Assembly (NCBI RefSeq): GCF_900102945.1
Contig: NZ_FNGI01000001.1
Coordinates: 310,001 to 374,000 of the forward strand
Length of the DNA: 64,000 nucleotides
Origin: Modicisalibacter muralis
GTDB lineage: Bacteria; Pseudomonadota; Gammaproteobacteria; Pseudomonadales; Halomonadaceae
Direction of reading: 5' to 3'
The stretch's first letter is position 1. Every line of letters begins with the position of its first letter. The translations under genes were made by a program, and so were the position numbers. The notes below the pieces were generated by a model. That model did no database searches. It saw only the letters and a program-made list of their open reading frames with translations, and was not told where the DNA came from. Shown piece by piece: positions 28,401-37,369 of this stretch.

Positions 28401-31400
28401 ATACCGTCAACTATGCCCCTCAAGCCAACAGTGATAAAGACGCCATTGATGAGAGCGGGCAGCTAAGCGTAGATGCTGAAAATGGTGTATTGGCCAATGA
28501 CACCGATCAAAACGGCGATACCCTCACCATCACGGAAATCAATGGAGATACTGGTAAAGTAGGTACCGCGATCGCCGGTAACAATGGCGGTATTTTTACA
28601 CTCAACGATGATGGCAGCTACAGCTTTGACCCCAATGGGGAGTTCGATCTGTTAGCTGCCGATCAGAGCAAGACTACCAGCCTGAATTACACCGTCAGCG
28701 ATGGCGACGGTGGAACCGACAAAGCCACGCTGACCGTAACTGTCACCGGTACCGACGATGCGCCGACGATCAGTGGCGATGACACTGGCGCGGTGATCGA
28801 AGACGCCAGCGATCCGATGCTGACCTACAGCGGCACGCTGGTCATCGACGATCCCGACGCTAACCAATCGGCGATCGACACCAGTGTGGCCCCGGTCGCC
28901 AGCAACGGTGCTCTGGGCAGCCTGAGCATCGCCGCCAACGGTGAGTGGAGCTACGAAGTCGCCAACGCCGATGTCCAATACCTGGCTGAGGGTGAGACCA
29001 AGCTCGAAACCTTCACCGTGACCACGGTGGACAGCACCACCCATGACATCGTCGTCTCCATCACCGGCACTAATGATGCACCGGAGATTAAGGGTCTTGA
29101 CGATGGGTTGGTGGCGGAAGACATCAACGTCAATGACGATTCGCAACTCATTGATATCGGCACGCTGGAGATCGACGATGCCGACGCCGACCAATCGGCG
29201 ATCGACACCGGTGTCCCGGTACAAGCCAGCACCGGCGCCCTGGGCAGCCTGAGCATCACCGCCGACGGTACTTGGACTTACGAAGTCGCTAACGCCGATG
29301 TCCAGTATCTGGCCGAGGGTGAGACCAAGCTTGAAACCTTCACCGTGACCACGGTAGACGGTACCCCTCACGACGTCACCATCACTATCATGGGCACCAA
29401 TGATGTGCCGACGATTAGCGGGGCGGCTAGTGGCGCGGTGACCGAGGACGGTCAAGCCGACCAGGAACAGGGTACGGCGCAGAGCGCCACTGGGCAGCTG
29501 GCCGTCACCGATGTGGACGCGAGTGACAGTCACACCTGGAGCCTGAGCGGAGATGGCCAGGGTGATTACGGCACGCTGACGGTCGATCAAACTGGCCAGT
29601 GGGTCTACACGCTGGACAACGCCGCCGCCCAAAATCTGGGAGCGGGGGACCAAGTCACCGAAACCTATAGCGTGCAAGTCGACGACAGCAACGGTGGCAT
29701 CGCCACCCAGACGGTGACGATCACCATCACCGGTACCAACGATGTGCCCGTGATCAATGGCGATGACAGCGGCGCGGTCACCGAAGACGCCAGCGTCCCG
29801 ACGCTCAGCGACAACGGCACGCTGGAGATCGTCGATACCGACGCCGACCAATCGGCGATCGACACCAACGTTCCGGTGCAGGCCAGCGAAGGCGTCCTGG
29901 GCAGCTTGACGATCAACGCCAACGGTGGCTGGACTTACGAAGTCGCCAACGCCGAGGTGCAGTACCTGGCCGAGGACGAGACCAAGGACGAAACCTTCAC
30001 CGTGACCACGCTGGACGGCACCACCCACGACATCGTCGTCACCATCACCGGCACCAACGACACCCCGGTGATCAGTGGCCAGGCCAGTGGCGCGGTCACC
30101 GAGGACGGCGGCGCGGCGCTGACCGTCAGCGGAGACCTGGATCTCAGCGACATCGATACCACCGATGGCTACACCGGAAGCGTGGACGGCGACAGCGATG
30201 GCGATGGCCAGGTCACCGGCGCCTACGGCACGATCACCGTGGGAATCGATGGCCAGTGGACCTATGTCCTGGATAACACCAGCAATGCCGTACAAAGCCT
30301 GGCGGCGGATCAGGAGGTTACCGACACCTTCACGGTGCAGGCCGACGACGGTCATGGTGGCATCGACACTCAGTCGATCGTCGTCACCATTACCGGCACC
30401 AACGACGCCCCGGTGATCAGCGGCGAGGCCAGCGGCGCGGTAACCGAGGACGCCACGCAGAGCGCCACGGGCCAACTCAGCGTGGCCGACGTCGACACCA
30501 GCGACACCCACACCTGGTCGGTCACGGGAGACAGCACCACCGACTACGGCAGCTTCACCGTAGATGCCAGCGGCCAATGGACCTACACCCTGAACAACGC
30601 CAGTCCGGCGGTTCAGGCCCTGACCAGTGGCGAGAGGATCACCGAGACCTTCAGCGTGACGGTCGACGACGGCCACAATGGCAGTGACACGCAGGAAGTC
30701 AGCGTCACCATCACCGGCACCGAAGACGCCGCCGAAGTCAGCGGCGATGACACGGGTGCGGTGACCGAAGACGCCAACGTTAACGATGACTTCCAGCTCA
30801 CCGACAGCGGCACGCTGGTCATCGACGACGCCGACACCAACCAGTCGACGATCGACACCAGCGTTGCGGTGCAGGCCAGCGAAGGCGCGCTGGGCAGCCT
30901 GACCATCAATGCCAATGGTGAGTGGAGCTACGAAGTCGCCAACGCCGAGGTGCAGTACCTGGGCGAAGGCGAGAAGAAGACCGAAACCTTCACCGTGACC
31001 ACGGTGGACGGCACCGAGCACAACGTGGTCGTCACCATCACCGGCACCAACGACATCCCGACGGGAGGTGACGACACCACCACCAATACCGCCGACGATG
31101 CGCTGACCACGGCGGAAGACACCGCGCTGGTCATCCAGCCGGACATGCTGCTGGCCAACGACGACGACGCGGATGGCGACACGCTGACCATCACCGGCGT
31201 CAGCAACGCCAGCAACGGCACCGTCGTCCTCAACACCGACGGCAGCATCACCTTCACCCCGGCCGAAAACTACAACGGCGACGCCACGTTCGACTACACC
31301 GTCAGCGACGGCACGGCGGGAGACACCGCCACCGTCACAGTCGAGGTCACGCCGGTCAACGACGTGCCCGAGTTCATCCCGGACAACCCCGACTACGACC

Positions 31401-34072
31401 CGCAGAGCGGCAACTTCGCCGTGACCACAGAGGAAGATACCGCGGTCCACGGCAGCGTGGCAGCCGAGGATATCGACGGCGACACGCTGACCTACAGCCT
31501 GGGCGACGGACCGGCTCACGGCACGGTGGAACTCGATAGCGCAAGCGGCGAGTACACCTACACGCCGACCACCGACTACCACGGTGACGACAGCTTCAGC
31601 GTGACGGTCAGCGACGGCCAGGGTGGAGAAATCACCAGCACCGTGGCGATCGAGGTCACGCCGGTCAGCGATGCCAACCCCGACACGATTACCGTGGCCG
31701 AGGACGCGTCGGTCACCACCGATGTGCTGGCCAACGACACCTTCGGCGCCGGTGCCAAGGTAACCGGCGTGACGCAGGGCGCCAACGGCAGCGTGACGGT
31801 CACCGACGCCGGCATCATCTACACGCCGGCGGCGAACTACCACGGGCCGGACAGCTACACCTACACGGTGACCACGGCGGCGGGGAACACCGAGACGACG
31901 ACCGTCACGGTCGCGGTCACGCCGGTCAATGACACCGCCGAAGTCAGCGGCGATGATCTAGGCGCGGTGACCGAAGACATCGACGTTAACGATGATTCCC
32001 ATCTCACCGACAGCGGCACGCTGAGCGTCGCCGACACCGATGATGGCGAAGCCACGTTCGACCCAAGCTCGGTGCAAGCCAGCCCCAGCGCCCTGGGCAG
32101 CCTGACGATCACCGCCAACGGTGGCTGGACTTACGAAGTCGCCAACGCCGATGTCCAGTACCTGGCCGATGGCGAGACCAAGGACGAAACCTTCACCGTG
32201 ACCACGGTGGACGGCACCACCCACGACATCGTCGTCACCATCACCGGCACCGAGGAAGGTAGGTTAATCGTCCCCCAAACTACGCCCAACGACGATAATG
32301 ATGTCCCGGGTGGTTTCGGCGGCGATATTATTCTTGGTGATACCGGTGGCACGCAAACGACGGTGGAGCCAGGAAAGAATTATAATATCTCATTGATTAT
32401 CGACACTTCGGGAAGCATGGAAGAGGCTTCTGGTACACCTGGCTTGACTCGAATGGAGCTCGTCAAGGCGGCAATGGGAAATCTGGTTGATCAGATGGAA
32501 GGCCATGACGGTACGATCAATATCCAACTTGTTTCTTTTGCCTCAAATTCAGTTTATGAAACATTTGATAATATAACTGAGAGTGGAATTGAGGATATTC
32601 TGGCTGCCATTGATGACCTGGATGCTGATGGTGGAACCAACTACGAGGCTGGGTTTAACGATGCTACTGATTGGTTTGGCGATCAGAGCAACGGTTATGA
32701 GAACCTGAGCTTCTTCCTGACTGATGGCAAACCTACCTATTACCTGGACGATGATGGTGATGTCAGGGGTGACGGAAACAACACCGATTACGATACGTTC
32801 AAGAACTCGGTTGATGCTTTCGAGGGACTCAGCGATATCAGCACTGTTCATGGCATTGGTATCGGTGACGGAATCAACGAAGAGTACCTAAAATTCTTCG
32901 ATAATACCAAAGTATCTCCCACCGACGGGACGGTTAGCTTCGGGACGAAGACCGAGACAGTGAGTGACGACCTATCCATAACAGATGAAAATGATGATAG
33001 TGCCACAACAGCGATCAGTTCACCGATAATGATCGCTAATAGTAATTCGTCCTTGAGTTTTGATTATGATATATCAGGTTTTAGTTGGTGGGGTGAGGAT
33101 AATTTTAGTTGGCGTTTAGAGAAATTTAATCGCGGCGATTGGGAAGCCACTGATCACCATGGCTCGGATGATTGGGGTAGAGTCACATTCGATAATATTG
33201 GCCCGGGCCAGTATCAACTGGTCTACACAGTTGAAGATAAGACAGGTGGGTGGATTTTTGAAGAAGATGCCAATGTCAGCATCGACAATGTAACCCTAAC
33301 CCAGCCAGCCGTCGTAACCGGCCCGGTCGGCGAGGTCAGCATCGTTAACAACGCTGACGATCTGGATGCTGCCTTGCAGGGTGGTTCTACCAGCATCGAC
33401 CCTGTTGATGTAGGTGATGACACCATCGACGGGGGCAAGGGCGACGACATCATCTTCGGCGATACCATCAATACCGATAACCTGTCGTCTGACCTACCCG
33501 ATGGCTCTGGCCTGGAGGCACTGAAGGCCTTTCTGAAGCTGCAGAATGGCCATTCGCCAACCGATGCTGAGCTTTACGACTATATTGAGGCCAATCATGA
33601 GGCGCTGAATGTTGGCGGAGATGCCCGCGGTGGAAACGATACCCTCAACGGTGGCGAGGGTAACGATATCCTCTATGGTCAGGGCGGCGACGATACCCTG
33701 ACCGGCGGAACCGGTAGCGATACGCTATATGGCGGCTTCGGTGCCGATACCTTCGCCTGGGAGTTTGGCGACGAAGGCGAGGTAGCCGCGCCGGCCAGCG
33801 ATACGGTAATGGACTTCAATGCCGGCGAAGGTGATAAGCTCGATTTGTCAGAGCTGCTGCAAGATCATGAGAGTGGCGACGACATTTCCAGCTTTATACA
33901 GGCAACCCAGGATGGCGGCTCGACCACGTTGCATATCAGCACGACGGGCAACCTGGGCAGTAACCATGCAAATGCCGATCAAACGATCAGCCTGGCGGGT
34001 GTCGATATGGGTGGCAAGAGTTCCGATGTCTTTGTCGATGACCTTATCGCCAAGGGCCAGATCGATATCTAA
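25472..34072 (+). CDS. Giant RTX adhesin, LapA-type, with retention module, VCBS repeats and VWA domain
   Basis: A 2866-residue surface adhesin for attachment and biofilm. Order: N-terminal retention module (1 to about 110) ending in the LapG-type site TAAG at 110-113 and a Gly-rich linker; cadherin/tandem-95-like repeats (about 170-510, e.g. LLANDSDVDGD, FDYTVSDGQ, VTPVNDTP); an unrecognised insert (about 565-745); two bacterial Ig-like domains (about 777-980); VCBS repeats (about 983-1860, motifs GAVTED, LGSLTINANG, WTYEVANA, VTITGTND); more tandem-95/cadherin units (about 1865-2150); a last VCBS unit; a von Willebrand A domain (2303 to about 2480) with MIDAS DTSGS at 2311-2315; RTX nonapeptides (about 2647-2665 and 2720-2763, GGEGND-type); and a type I secretion C-terminus. 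Strongly acidic, with Ca2+-binding character. The exporter lies upstream and LapD/LapG downstream. The VWA part is visibly AT-richer than the rest. Confidence 0.95.
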   Translation: MSTPIATVLSVTGQAWARDADGNLRVLEPGDVLLEGETLITSDNGRVRLDFGDAEPVAIGPGQSIAMLAELNADNPVPEDEAATTDESVEALLAAIEAGEGDLLDVLDPTAAGLGGGGEGGGHTFVRLARINLDTDSLAFDYQPPQLDTLIDAQGESLALADEIDENGAPTATDDSGSGLEGTSLNGNVLANDSDIDGDALTVTQFQVNGVGYQAGETAMLEGIGSLVVNGDGSYTFTPVANWNGQVPVVSYTVSDGDLSDTATLELSVTPVNDTPVGGDDNATNAADDALTTAEDTALIIDPATLLANDGDVDGDELSITGVGNATNGTVVLNADGTITFTPAENYNGEATFDYTVSDGQASDTASVTVAVTPVNDTPQGNDDNTADAANDALTTPEDTALSIDPQTLLANDSDVDGDDLFIGAVDGEARDAQGNVVGTVTATSDNAGRVTQITFTPNANYNGQATFDYTVSDGQASDTASVTVDVTPVNDAPVAQDDTNSVGVGGSVTATGGQNGQGVLSNDSDIDGDIIRVSQVDGNTLADGGSLTVDGLYGTLQIDSTGAYTYTSTLSTPVLYGFNGSDGQQLDGNLLGNFALSSEAQQRVSITEEGVGVSEGAPNHPRPEQISETGDVLIADLGAPVNSVTFGVARLFNDESGGESGQWFAYDASGNLVGSGQFGPESVDYEDGSNHVGTVTIGADDVDGDFQFIAFESLDYQNGSENAENDGGDYLVTGITVQDTFDYTIVDDQGGDASATLTVDSSASLIGYQTPPDSAAEPEASITIDMIAGDDVINDAEYGQQITITGSVEFDAREGDTVTLNVGGNRFEGQVDAEGNYSIQVFGGTLGEFDQISASVSGQNAAGNDYEASTTRDYSVDTQASATISIDEIAGDDEINGDESSQTITITGTVGDDAREGDIVTLTIGDEEIAGQVKADGSFSIGVPGSLLADNNQVTASVTGSDAVGNVFSAADTRGYTVNYAPQANSDKDAIDESGQLSVDAENGVLANDTDQNGDTLTITEINGDTGKVGTAIAGNNGGIFTLNDDGSYSFDPNGEFDLLAADQSKTTSLNYTVSDGDGGTDKATLTVTVTGTDDAPTISGDDTGAVIEDASDPMLTYSGTLVIDDPDANQSAIDTSVAPVASNGALGSLSIAANGEWSYEVANADVQYLAEGETKLETFTVTTVDSTTHDIVVSITGTNDAPEIKGLDDGLVAEDINVNDDSQLIDIGTLEIDDADADQSAIDTGVPVQASTGALGSLSITADGTWTYEVANADVQYLAEGETKLETFTVTTVDGTPHDVTITIMGTNDVPTISGAASGAVTEDGQADQEQGTAQSATGQLAVTDVDASDSHTWSLSGDGQGDYGTLTVDQTGQWVYTLDNAAAQNLGAGDQVTETYSVQVDDSNGGIATQTVTITITGTNDVPVINGDDSGAVTEDASVPTLSDNGTLEIVDTDADQSAIDTNVPVQASEGVLGSLTINANGGWTYEVANAEVQYLAEDETKDETFTVTTLDGTTHDIVVTITGTNDTPVISGQASGAVTEDGGAALTVSGDLDLSDIDTTDGYTGSVDGDSDGDGQVTGAYGTITVGIDGQWTYVLDNTSNAVQSLAADQEVTDTFTVQADDGHGGIDTQSIVVTITGTNDAPVISGEASGAVTEDATQSATGQLSVADVDTSDTHTWSVTGDSTTDYGSFTVDASGQWTYTLNNASPAVQALTSGERITETFSVTVDDGHNGSDTQEVSVTITGTEDAAEVSGDDTGAVTEDANVNDDFQLTDSGTLVIDDADTNQSTIDTSVAVQASEGALGSLTINANGEWSYEVANAEVQYLGEGEKKTETFTVTTVDGTEHNVVVTITGTNDIPTGGDDTTTNTADDALTTAEDTALVIQPDMLLANDDDADGDTLTITGVSNASNGTVVLNTDGSITFTPAENYNGDATFDYTVSDGTAGDTATVTVEVTPVNDVPEFIPDNPDYDPQSGNFAVTTEEDTAVHGSVAAEDIDGDTLTYSLGDGPAHGTVELDSASGEYTYTPTTDYHGDDSFSVTVSDGQGGEITSTVAIEVTPVSDANPDTITVAEDASVTTDVLANDTFGAGAKVTGVTQGANGSVTVTDAGIIYTPAANYHGPDSYTYTVTTAAGNTETTTVTVAVTPVNDTAEVSGDDLGAVTEDIDVNDDSHLTDSGTLSVADTDDGEATFDPSSVQASPSALGSLTITANGGWTYEVANADVQYLADGETKDETFTVTTVDGTTHDIVVTITGTEEGRLIVPQTTPNDDNDVPGGFGGDIILGDTGGTQTTVEPGKNYNISLIIDTSGSMEEASGTPGLTRMELVKAAMGNLVDQMEGHDGTINIQLVSFASNSVYETFDNITESGIEDILAAIDDLDADGGTNYEAGFNDATDWFGDQSNGYENLSFFLTDGKPTYYLDDDGDVRGDGNNTDYDTFKNSVDAFEGLSDISTVHGIGIGDGINEEYLKFFDNTKVSPTDGTVSFGTKTETVSDDLSITDENDDSATTAISSPIMIANSNSSLSFDYDISGFSWWGEDNFSWRLEKFNRGDWEATDHHGSDDWGRVTFDNIGPGQYQLVYTVEDKTGGWIFEEDANVSIDNVTLTQPAVVTGPVGEVSIVNNADDLDAALQGGSTSIDPVDVGDDTIDGGKGDDIIFGDTINTDNLSSDLPDGSGLEALKAFLKLQNGHSPTDAELYDYIEANHEALNVGGDARGGNDTLNGGEGNDILYGQGGDDTLTGGTGSDTLYGGFGADTFAWEFGDEGEVAAPASDTVMDFNAGEGDKLDLSELLQDHESGDDISSFIQATQDGGSTTLHISTTGNLGSNHANADQTISLAGVDMGGKSSDVFVDDLIAKGQIDI

Positions 34073-34089
34073 TCGTTGATTTTCGAACT

Positions 34090-34107
34090 CCACACCCGGC
34101 AGTGTGG
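34090..34107 (+). terminator. Weak hairpin after the adhesin gene
   Basis: CCACAC (34090-34095) pairs with GTGTGG (34102-34107), extendable to 9 pairs with one G-T, and a six-base loop. There is no real T tract, so it may be a processing or attenuation hairpin rather than a terminator. Confidence 0.35.
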
Positions 34108-34178
34108 GGTTCGATTGTGCAATACACGTTGATGATGGTCATCAAATAGTTAGCATTCTCATAGGGCATCGGTGAGCC

Positions 34179-34511
34179 ATGTACGTTAAACGCAATATCG
34201 AAGGTGGGGTTATCATGGTCAGCTATGACGCGACGCCGGACTGCACGGAGTTTCTTGCGAGTGATGCGCCGGAGGTGTTGGCGTTTCTGGAGCGTGATGC
34301 CGATGAGCAGCTACGTCAGTTACGTAGCTCCGATCTTGAATTCGTGCGCGTGCTCGAGGATGTGATCGAACTCTTGGTTGCCAAGGGCGTGATCAGTTTC
34401 ACCGATCTACCCGATGCCGCGCGCGAGAAGCTAATGTCTCGTCAGTCGTTGCGCCGCCAGGTCAATAGCGTCGATCTTATCGGCGACCAGGATGACGTGG
34501 GGCTGATCTAG
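34179..34511 (+). CDS. Small conserved protein of the tryptophan-synthase-beta-like annotation family
   Basis: A 110-residue soluble acidic protein. It resembles small gammaproteobacterial proteins commonly labelled tryptophan synthase subunit beta like, with the pattern APEVLAFLERD, then SDLEFVRVLEDVIELLVAKGVISFTDLP and AREKLMSRQSLR (residues about 33-92). It is far too short to be TrpB and has no PLP lysine motif, so the label should not be read as a function. It sits between the adhesin and lapD-type genes and ends at a strong terminator, which places it as the last gene of the adhesin unit. A role in adhesin control is possible but unproven. Confidence 0.8.
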   Translation: MYVKRNIEGGVIMVSYDATPDCTEFLASDAPEVLAFLERDADEQLRQLRSSDLEFVRVLEDVIELLVAKGVISFTDLPDAAREKLMSRQSLRRQVNSVDLIGDQDDVGLI

Positions 34512-34529
34512 ACACCAAGCTTACCGTTG

Positions 34530-34561
34530 ATATGGCACCGAGCCCCGGCGCCATATTTTTT
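34530..34561 (+). terminator. Rho-independent terminator closing the adhesin unit
   Basis: ATATGGC (34530-34536) pairs with GCCATAT (34550-34556), with an inner CCG/CGG, followed directly by a T run (34557-34561). It separates the plus-strand adhesin genes from the convergent lapD-type gene. Confidence 0.85.
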
Positions 34562-34581
34562 CCGTGACAGCATGGCGAGCA

Positions 34582-36489
34582 TCAATCTCGAATACGCACG
34601 CCCGGCCCAGTGACACCATCGAGCCCCAGGTCGAAGAGCGTTTCGCGTTCTTCATCGCCCGTCACGCCCTCGCCAATCACCAGCATGCCGATAGCATGAC
34701 TGACCGTGGCGATACCGCGCAGGAACGGTTGTGCCTGTGGCTGCAGGTGTATATTGCGAACCAACGAGACATCGACCTTGATATAAGCGAGCCCCAGATC
34801 GTGCAAGTCCTGAAGTTTGCCGAACTCCGGGCCGACATGTTCCAGACCCACCTTGCAGCCATACGGCCTGAGTTCGTGGCATAACGTGCGAAAGGCATCC
34901 ATGTGTCTTACGGCGGCCGACTCGGGCAGTTCGACCCAGAGCTGTGCGGCTTGTGCCGGGTAGTCTCTGAGGCGTTGATGAAGTGCGGCGATAAAGCCGG
35001 TATCGCGAATCGTCTCGCCCGACAGGTTGATGCCCAGCGTGATGTGTTTCTCGGCGATTTCCCGCAGTGCGATCTCGACGACCATCAGGTCGAAATCGCT
35101 ACCCAAATCGGTACGGTTCACCCAAGGCAGGAACAAGCCGGCCGTTTGCCACTCGCCTTCGAGTTTGAGCCGTGCCGGGCATTCGTAATGTAGTAATTGA
35201 TTTTCGCTGTCGACGACGGGGTAGTGGGAGAGTGTGATCTCATCGTTTTCGAGTGCCCGCTTCAGTGCATGACGCCATTCGTCGTGGGTTTTATAAGGCA
35301 GGCGTTTGGCGTCGGTCGTAGCGACCTCGATGGCTCGGCCGCTACCAGTCTCCGCCTTGGCCAGTGCGCCATCGAGTACGCTGAGTAGCGCTGCGCGGCT
35401 ATCGCCCCGAGCGTAGGCGACCAGTGATAGCGGTAGTTCGACATTACTGTCGAACGCTTGTGTCAGCGGGTGCAGCCGTGTCTTGAGCTCTTCGATCAGG
35501 CTTCGGGCGTCGATGCTACCGGGTAGCAGTAATGCGAAATCGCTGCCATTTAGTCGCCCGGCCTGCCCCTCATCATAGCCTGTTGCCAGACTCTCTAGCT
35601 GAGCGGCGATATCGGCCAGCACGCGGTTGGTGGCGGCGTAGCCCAGCCGTGAGTTGAGTGTATTCAGATTGGCCAGGCGTACCATGACTACGTGGCCGGC
35701 CGCGCGTTGTCCGTCGCTGCCCAGCATGGCATCGAGACGGCTGAGCAGGTAATCGCGTCTGGCGATACCGGTGACTTCATCCTGCTGGAGCTTGCAACGC
35801 AACCGATCGAGCTTGCGGGTCTCTTCAGCCAGCATGGTGCGCACGGCATTCGATAACCGATTCATGGCGACGACGACCTGACGCAACTCTCGCGTGCGCG
35901 GCTCATGAGACGTCGTGAAGCGGCGCTGGCCGATATCCTGAGCTTGGGAAACCACGGCTCGAAGCGGTTTTCGAATGGAGCGCACCACCCACCAGGCCAG
36001 CCCGGCGCTGGTCAACGCCGCCAGGCCGAACCACAGCATCAGATCGATGACGCCTTGCCATAGTGAACGATAGGCATAGCCATAGTGGCTTTGCAGTTTG
36101 ACGGTGGCGTATTGCCGCCAGCCATCCTGAACGACCGCGGTGCCGGCGGGAACCGAGAAAGCTACCAGATCGATGAACCAGTCCGGCACGTCACCGATAT
36201 TGGTATCGCTGACTCGGCGCTCGATAACACTTCCATCCGGGGCGATAAGTTCTATGCGCTGGTAGTGGCCGGTATCGAACTGCGCGGCGATGAGCAGTTC
36301 GACGATGATCGGCTCCTTGTCGAGCTGACTCAACGACAGCGCCAGGGCGTTGGCATTGTCGGCGTTCTTTATGTGCAGTTCCTGCTCGATGTATTGCTTG
36401 CTGGCGACGATACCGATGAACAGGCTGCCACCGAAGGCCAGCGCCAGAATCAACGAAATGGCTAGCCAAAGCCGTGTGATCAGCGACAT
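34582..36489 (-). CDS. LapD-like c-di-GMP receptor (degenerate GGDEF-EAL membrane protein)
   Basis: A 635-residue inner-membrane protein. Membrane helices lie at about 6-29 and 148-169, flanking a periplasmic LapD/MoxY-like domain with GWRQYATVKLQSHYGYAY near its end. A HAMP segment (about 170-225), a GGDEF-like domain (about 235-390) and an EAL-like domain (about 400-635) follow. Both catalytic motifs are lost: NGSDF at 314-318 in place of GGDEF, and ECP at 436-438 in place of EAL. That is the expected state for a receptor that binds c-di-GMP through the EAL fold and passes the signal outward to hold LapG. The adjacent upstream gene is the LapG-like protease, 46 bases away, so they form an operon. 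Confidence 0.93.
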   Translation of the reverse strand: MSLITRLWLAISLILALAFGGSLFIGIVASKQYIEQELHIKNADNANALALSLSQLDKEPIIVELLIAAQFDTGHYQRIELIAPDGSVIERRVSDTNIGDVPDWFIDLVAFSVPAGTAVVQDGWRQYATVKLQSHYGYAYRSLWQGVIDLMLWFGLAALTSAGLAWWVVRSIRKPLRAVVSQAQDIGQRRFTTSHEPRTRELRQVVVAMNRLSNAVRTMLAEETRKLDRLRCKLQQDEVTGIARRDYLLSRLDAMLGSDGQRAAGHVVMVRLANLNTLNSRLGYAATNRVLADIAAQLESLATGYDEGQAGRLNGSDFALLLPGSIDARSLIEELKTRLHPLTQAFDSNVELPLSLVAYARGDSRAALLSVLDGALAKAETGSGRAIEVATTDAKRLPYKTHDEWRHALKRALENDEITLSHYPVVDSENQLLHYECPARLKLEGEWQTAGLFLPWVNRTDLGSDFDLMVVEIALREIAEKHITLGINLSGETIRDTGFIAALHQRLRDYPAQAAQLWVELPESAAVRHMDAFRTLCHELRPYGCKVGLEHVGPEFGKLQDLHDLGLAYIKVDVSLVRNIHLQPQAQPFLRGIATVSHAIGMLVIGEGVTGDEERETLFDLGLDGVTGPGVRIRD

Positions 36490-36535
36490 TTGCGCACGCT
36501 CCAGTGAACTTCATTATCGAAAGCATCTTGTGCGT

Positions 36536-37315
36536 TCATAGGAACCCTTCTGCCGACATGCGTAGCAATACGTTTCGCCAGCGCGATAACCGCTGGGTGG
36601 GAATGGCCAGTGATTCAGAGGAACCTCCCGCCCACAGGCCATCGCTGCTGAAGCTGAACACCGGGCTCAGGTCGTCACGCTCACCGGCGGGCAGGATGGT
36701 CGGTAGCAAGTTGTCGAGTACCAGCGGTTCGACGCCGGGAGTGGCGTAATAGCCCAGCACCATGTGCGCCTGGGTGATGCTGCTACGACCGAGCCGCGCA
36801 CGTACGTAGATCATGCGCAGGCGCTCGCCGGGCACGCCGAGCTTCTTGAGTGTTTGATACTTGGCGATGGAGTAGTCCTCGCAGTCGCCCGCGCCGCGTC
36901 CGAGTGTCTCGAGTGGCGTGGCCCAATAATCCTCTTCGTCCCAGATTTGGCTGTCGTCGAGCCAGCGCACCCGGCGGTTGAAGAAGTCATTGACGCCCTT
37001 GAGTTGATCGGCAATGTCACGGCCCTCCAGTTTGCGCAGCAGGTTCAGCCAGGCATCGAGTGTCTGTGCGCCTTGATGACCGTAGCGCTCGGTCATCGTC
37101 GTACGCATGCGCTGTGGGTCCATTGCCCCGGTCGCCAGCCCCAGCATGCCACTGGCCGACAGCAAGAGCGTGGCTCCGACGCCGATCAACAGGCGACGCC
37201 GTGAAGGGTCGAAGGCGTTGCCTAGGTAAGGTGGAGGCACTAGGAATCCCTGGGTTTCGCACGCGGCCTGGCATAGGTAATGCGCGGCTCGGTGAGGCCA
37301 GACATGCGTTTTCAT
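36536..37315 (-). CDS. LapG-like periplasmic cysteine protease
   Basis: A 259-residue transglutaminase-like (BTLCP) cysteine protease that cuts LapA-type adhesins in their N-terminal retention module and releases them from the surface. The catalytic triad is visible: Cys145 in GAGDCEDYSIAKY, His184 in QAHMVLGYY and Asp201 in LVLDNLLP. The expected target TAAG is present in the neighbouring adhesin at residues 110-113. A hydrophobic stretch at about 42-62 (LLIGVGATLLLSASGMLGLA) after Arg-Arg-Arg would be the signal peptide; the 40 residues before it suggest the true start could be further in, but no better ATG is present. It leads the lapG-lapD pair. Confidence 0.92.
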   Translation of the reverse strand: MKTHVWPHRAAHYLCQAACETQGFLVPPPYLGNAFDPSRRRLLIGVGATLLLSASGMLGLATGAMDPQRMRTTMTERYGHQGAQTLDAWLNLLRKLEGRDIADQLKGVNDFFNRRVRWLDDSQIWDEEDYWATPLETLGRGAGDCEDYSIAKYQTLKKLGVPGERLRMIYVRARLGRSSITQAHMVLGYYATPGVEPLVLDNLLPTILPAGERDDLSPVFSFSSDGLWAGGSSESLAIPTQRLSRWRNVLLRMSAEGFL

Positions 37316-37369
37316 GGCGATACCGTGTATATCGGCACTTTCAGGGGAAACTTAATGTAACTCAGTGTA

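Noticed and set aside
28652..31843. Very long open frame (1063 codons) on the minus strand inside the adhesin gene
   Set aside because: It mirrors the repeat structure of the adhesin, has a Val/Gly/Asp-rich composition typical of antisense frames in GC-rich repeats, and shows no domain.
26280..32260. Regular repeats in the adhesin taken as a CRISPR-like or minisatellite array
   Set aside because: Repeats are long, in frame and protein-level degenerate; they encode VCBS and cadherin-like domains.
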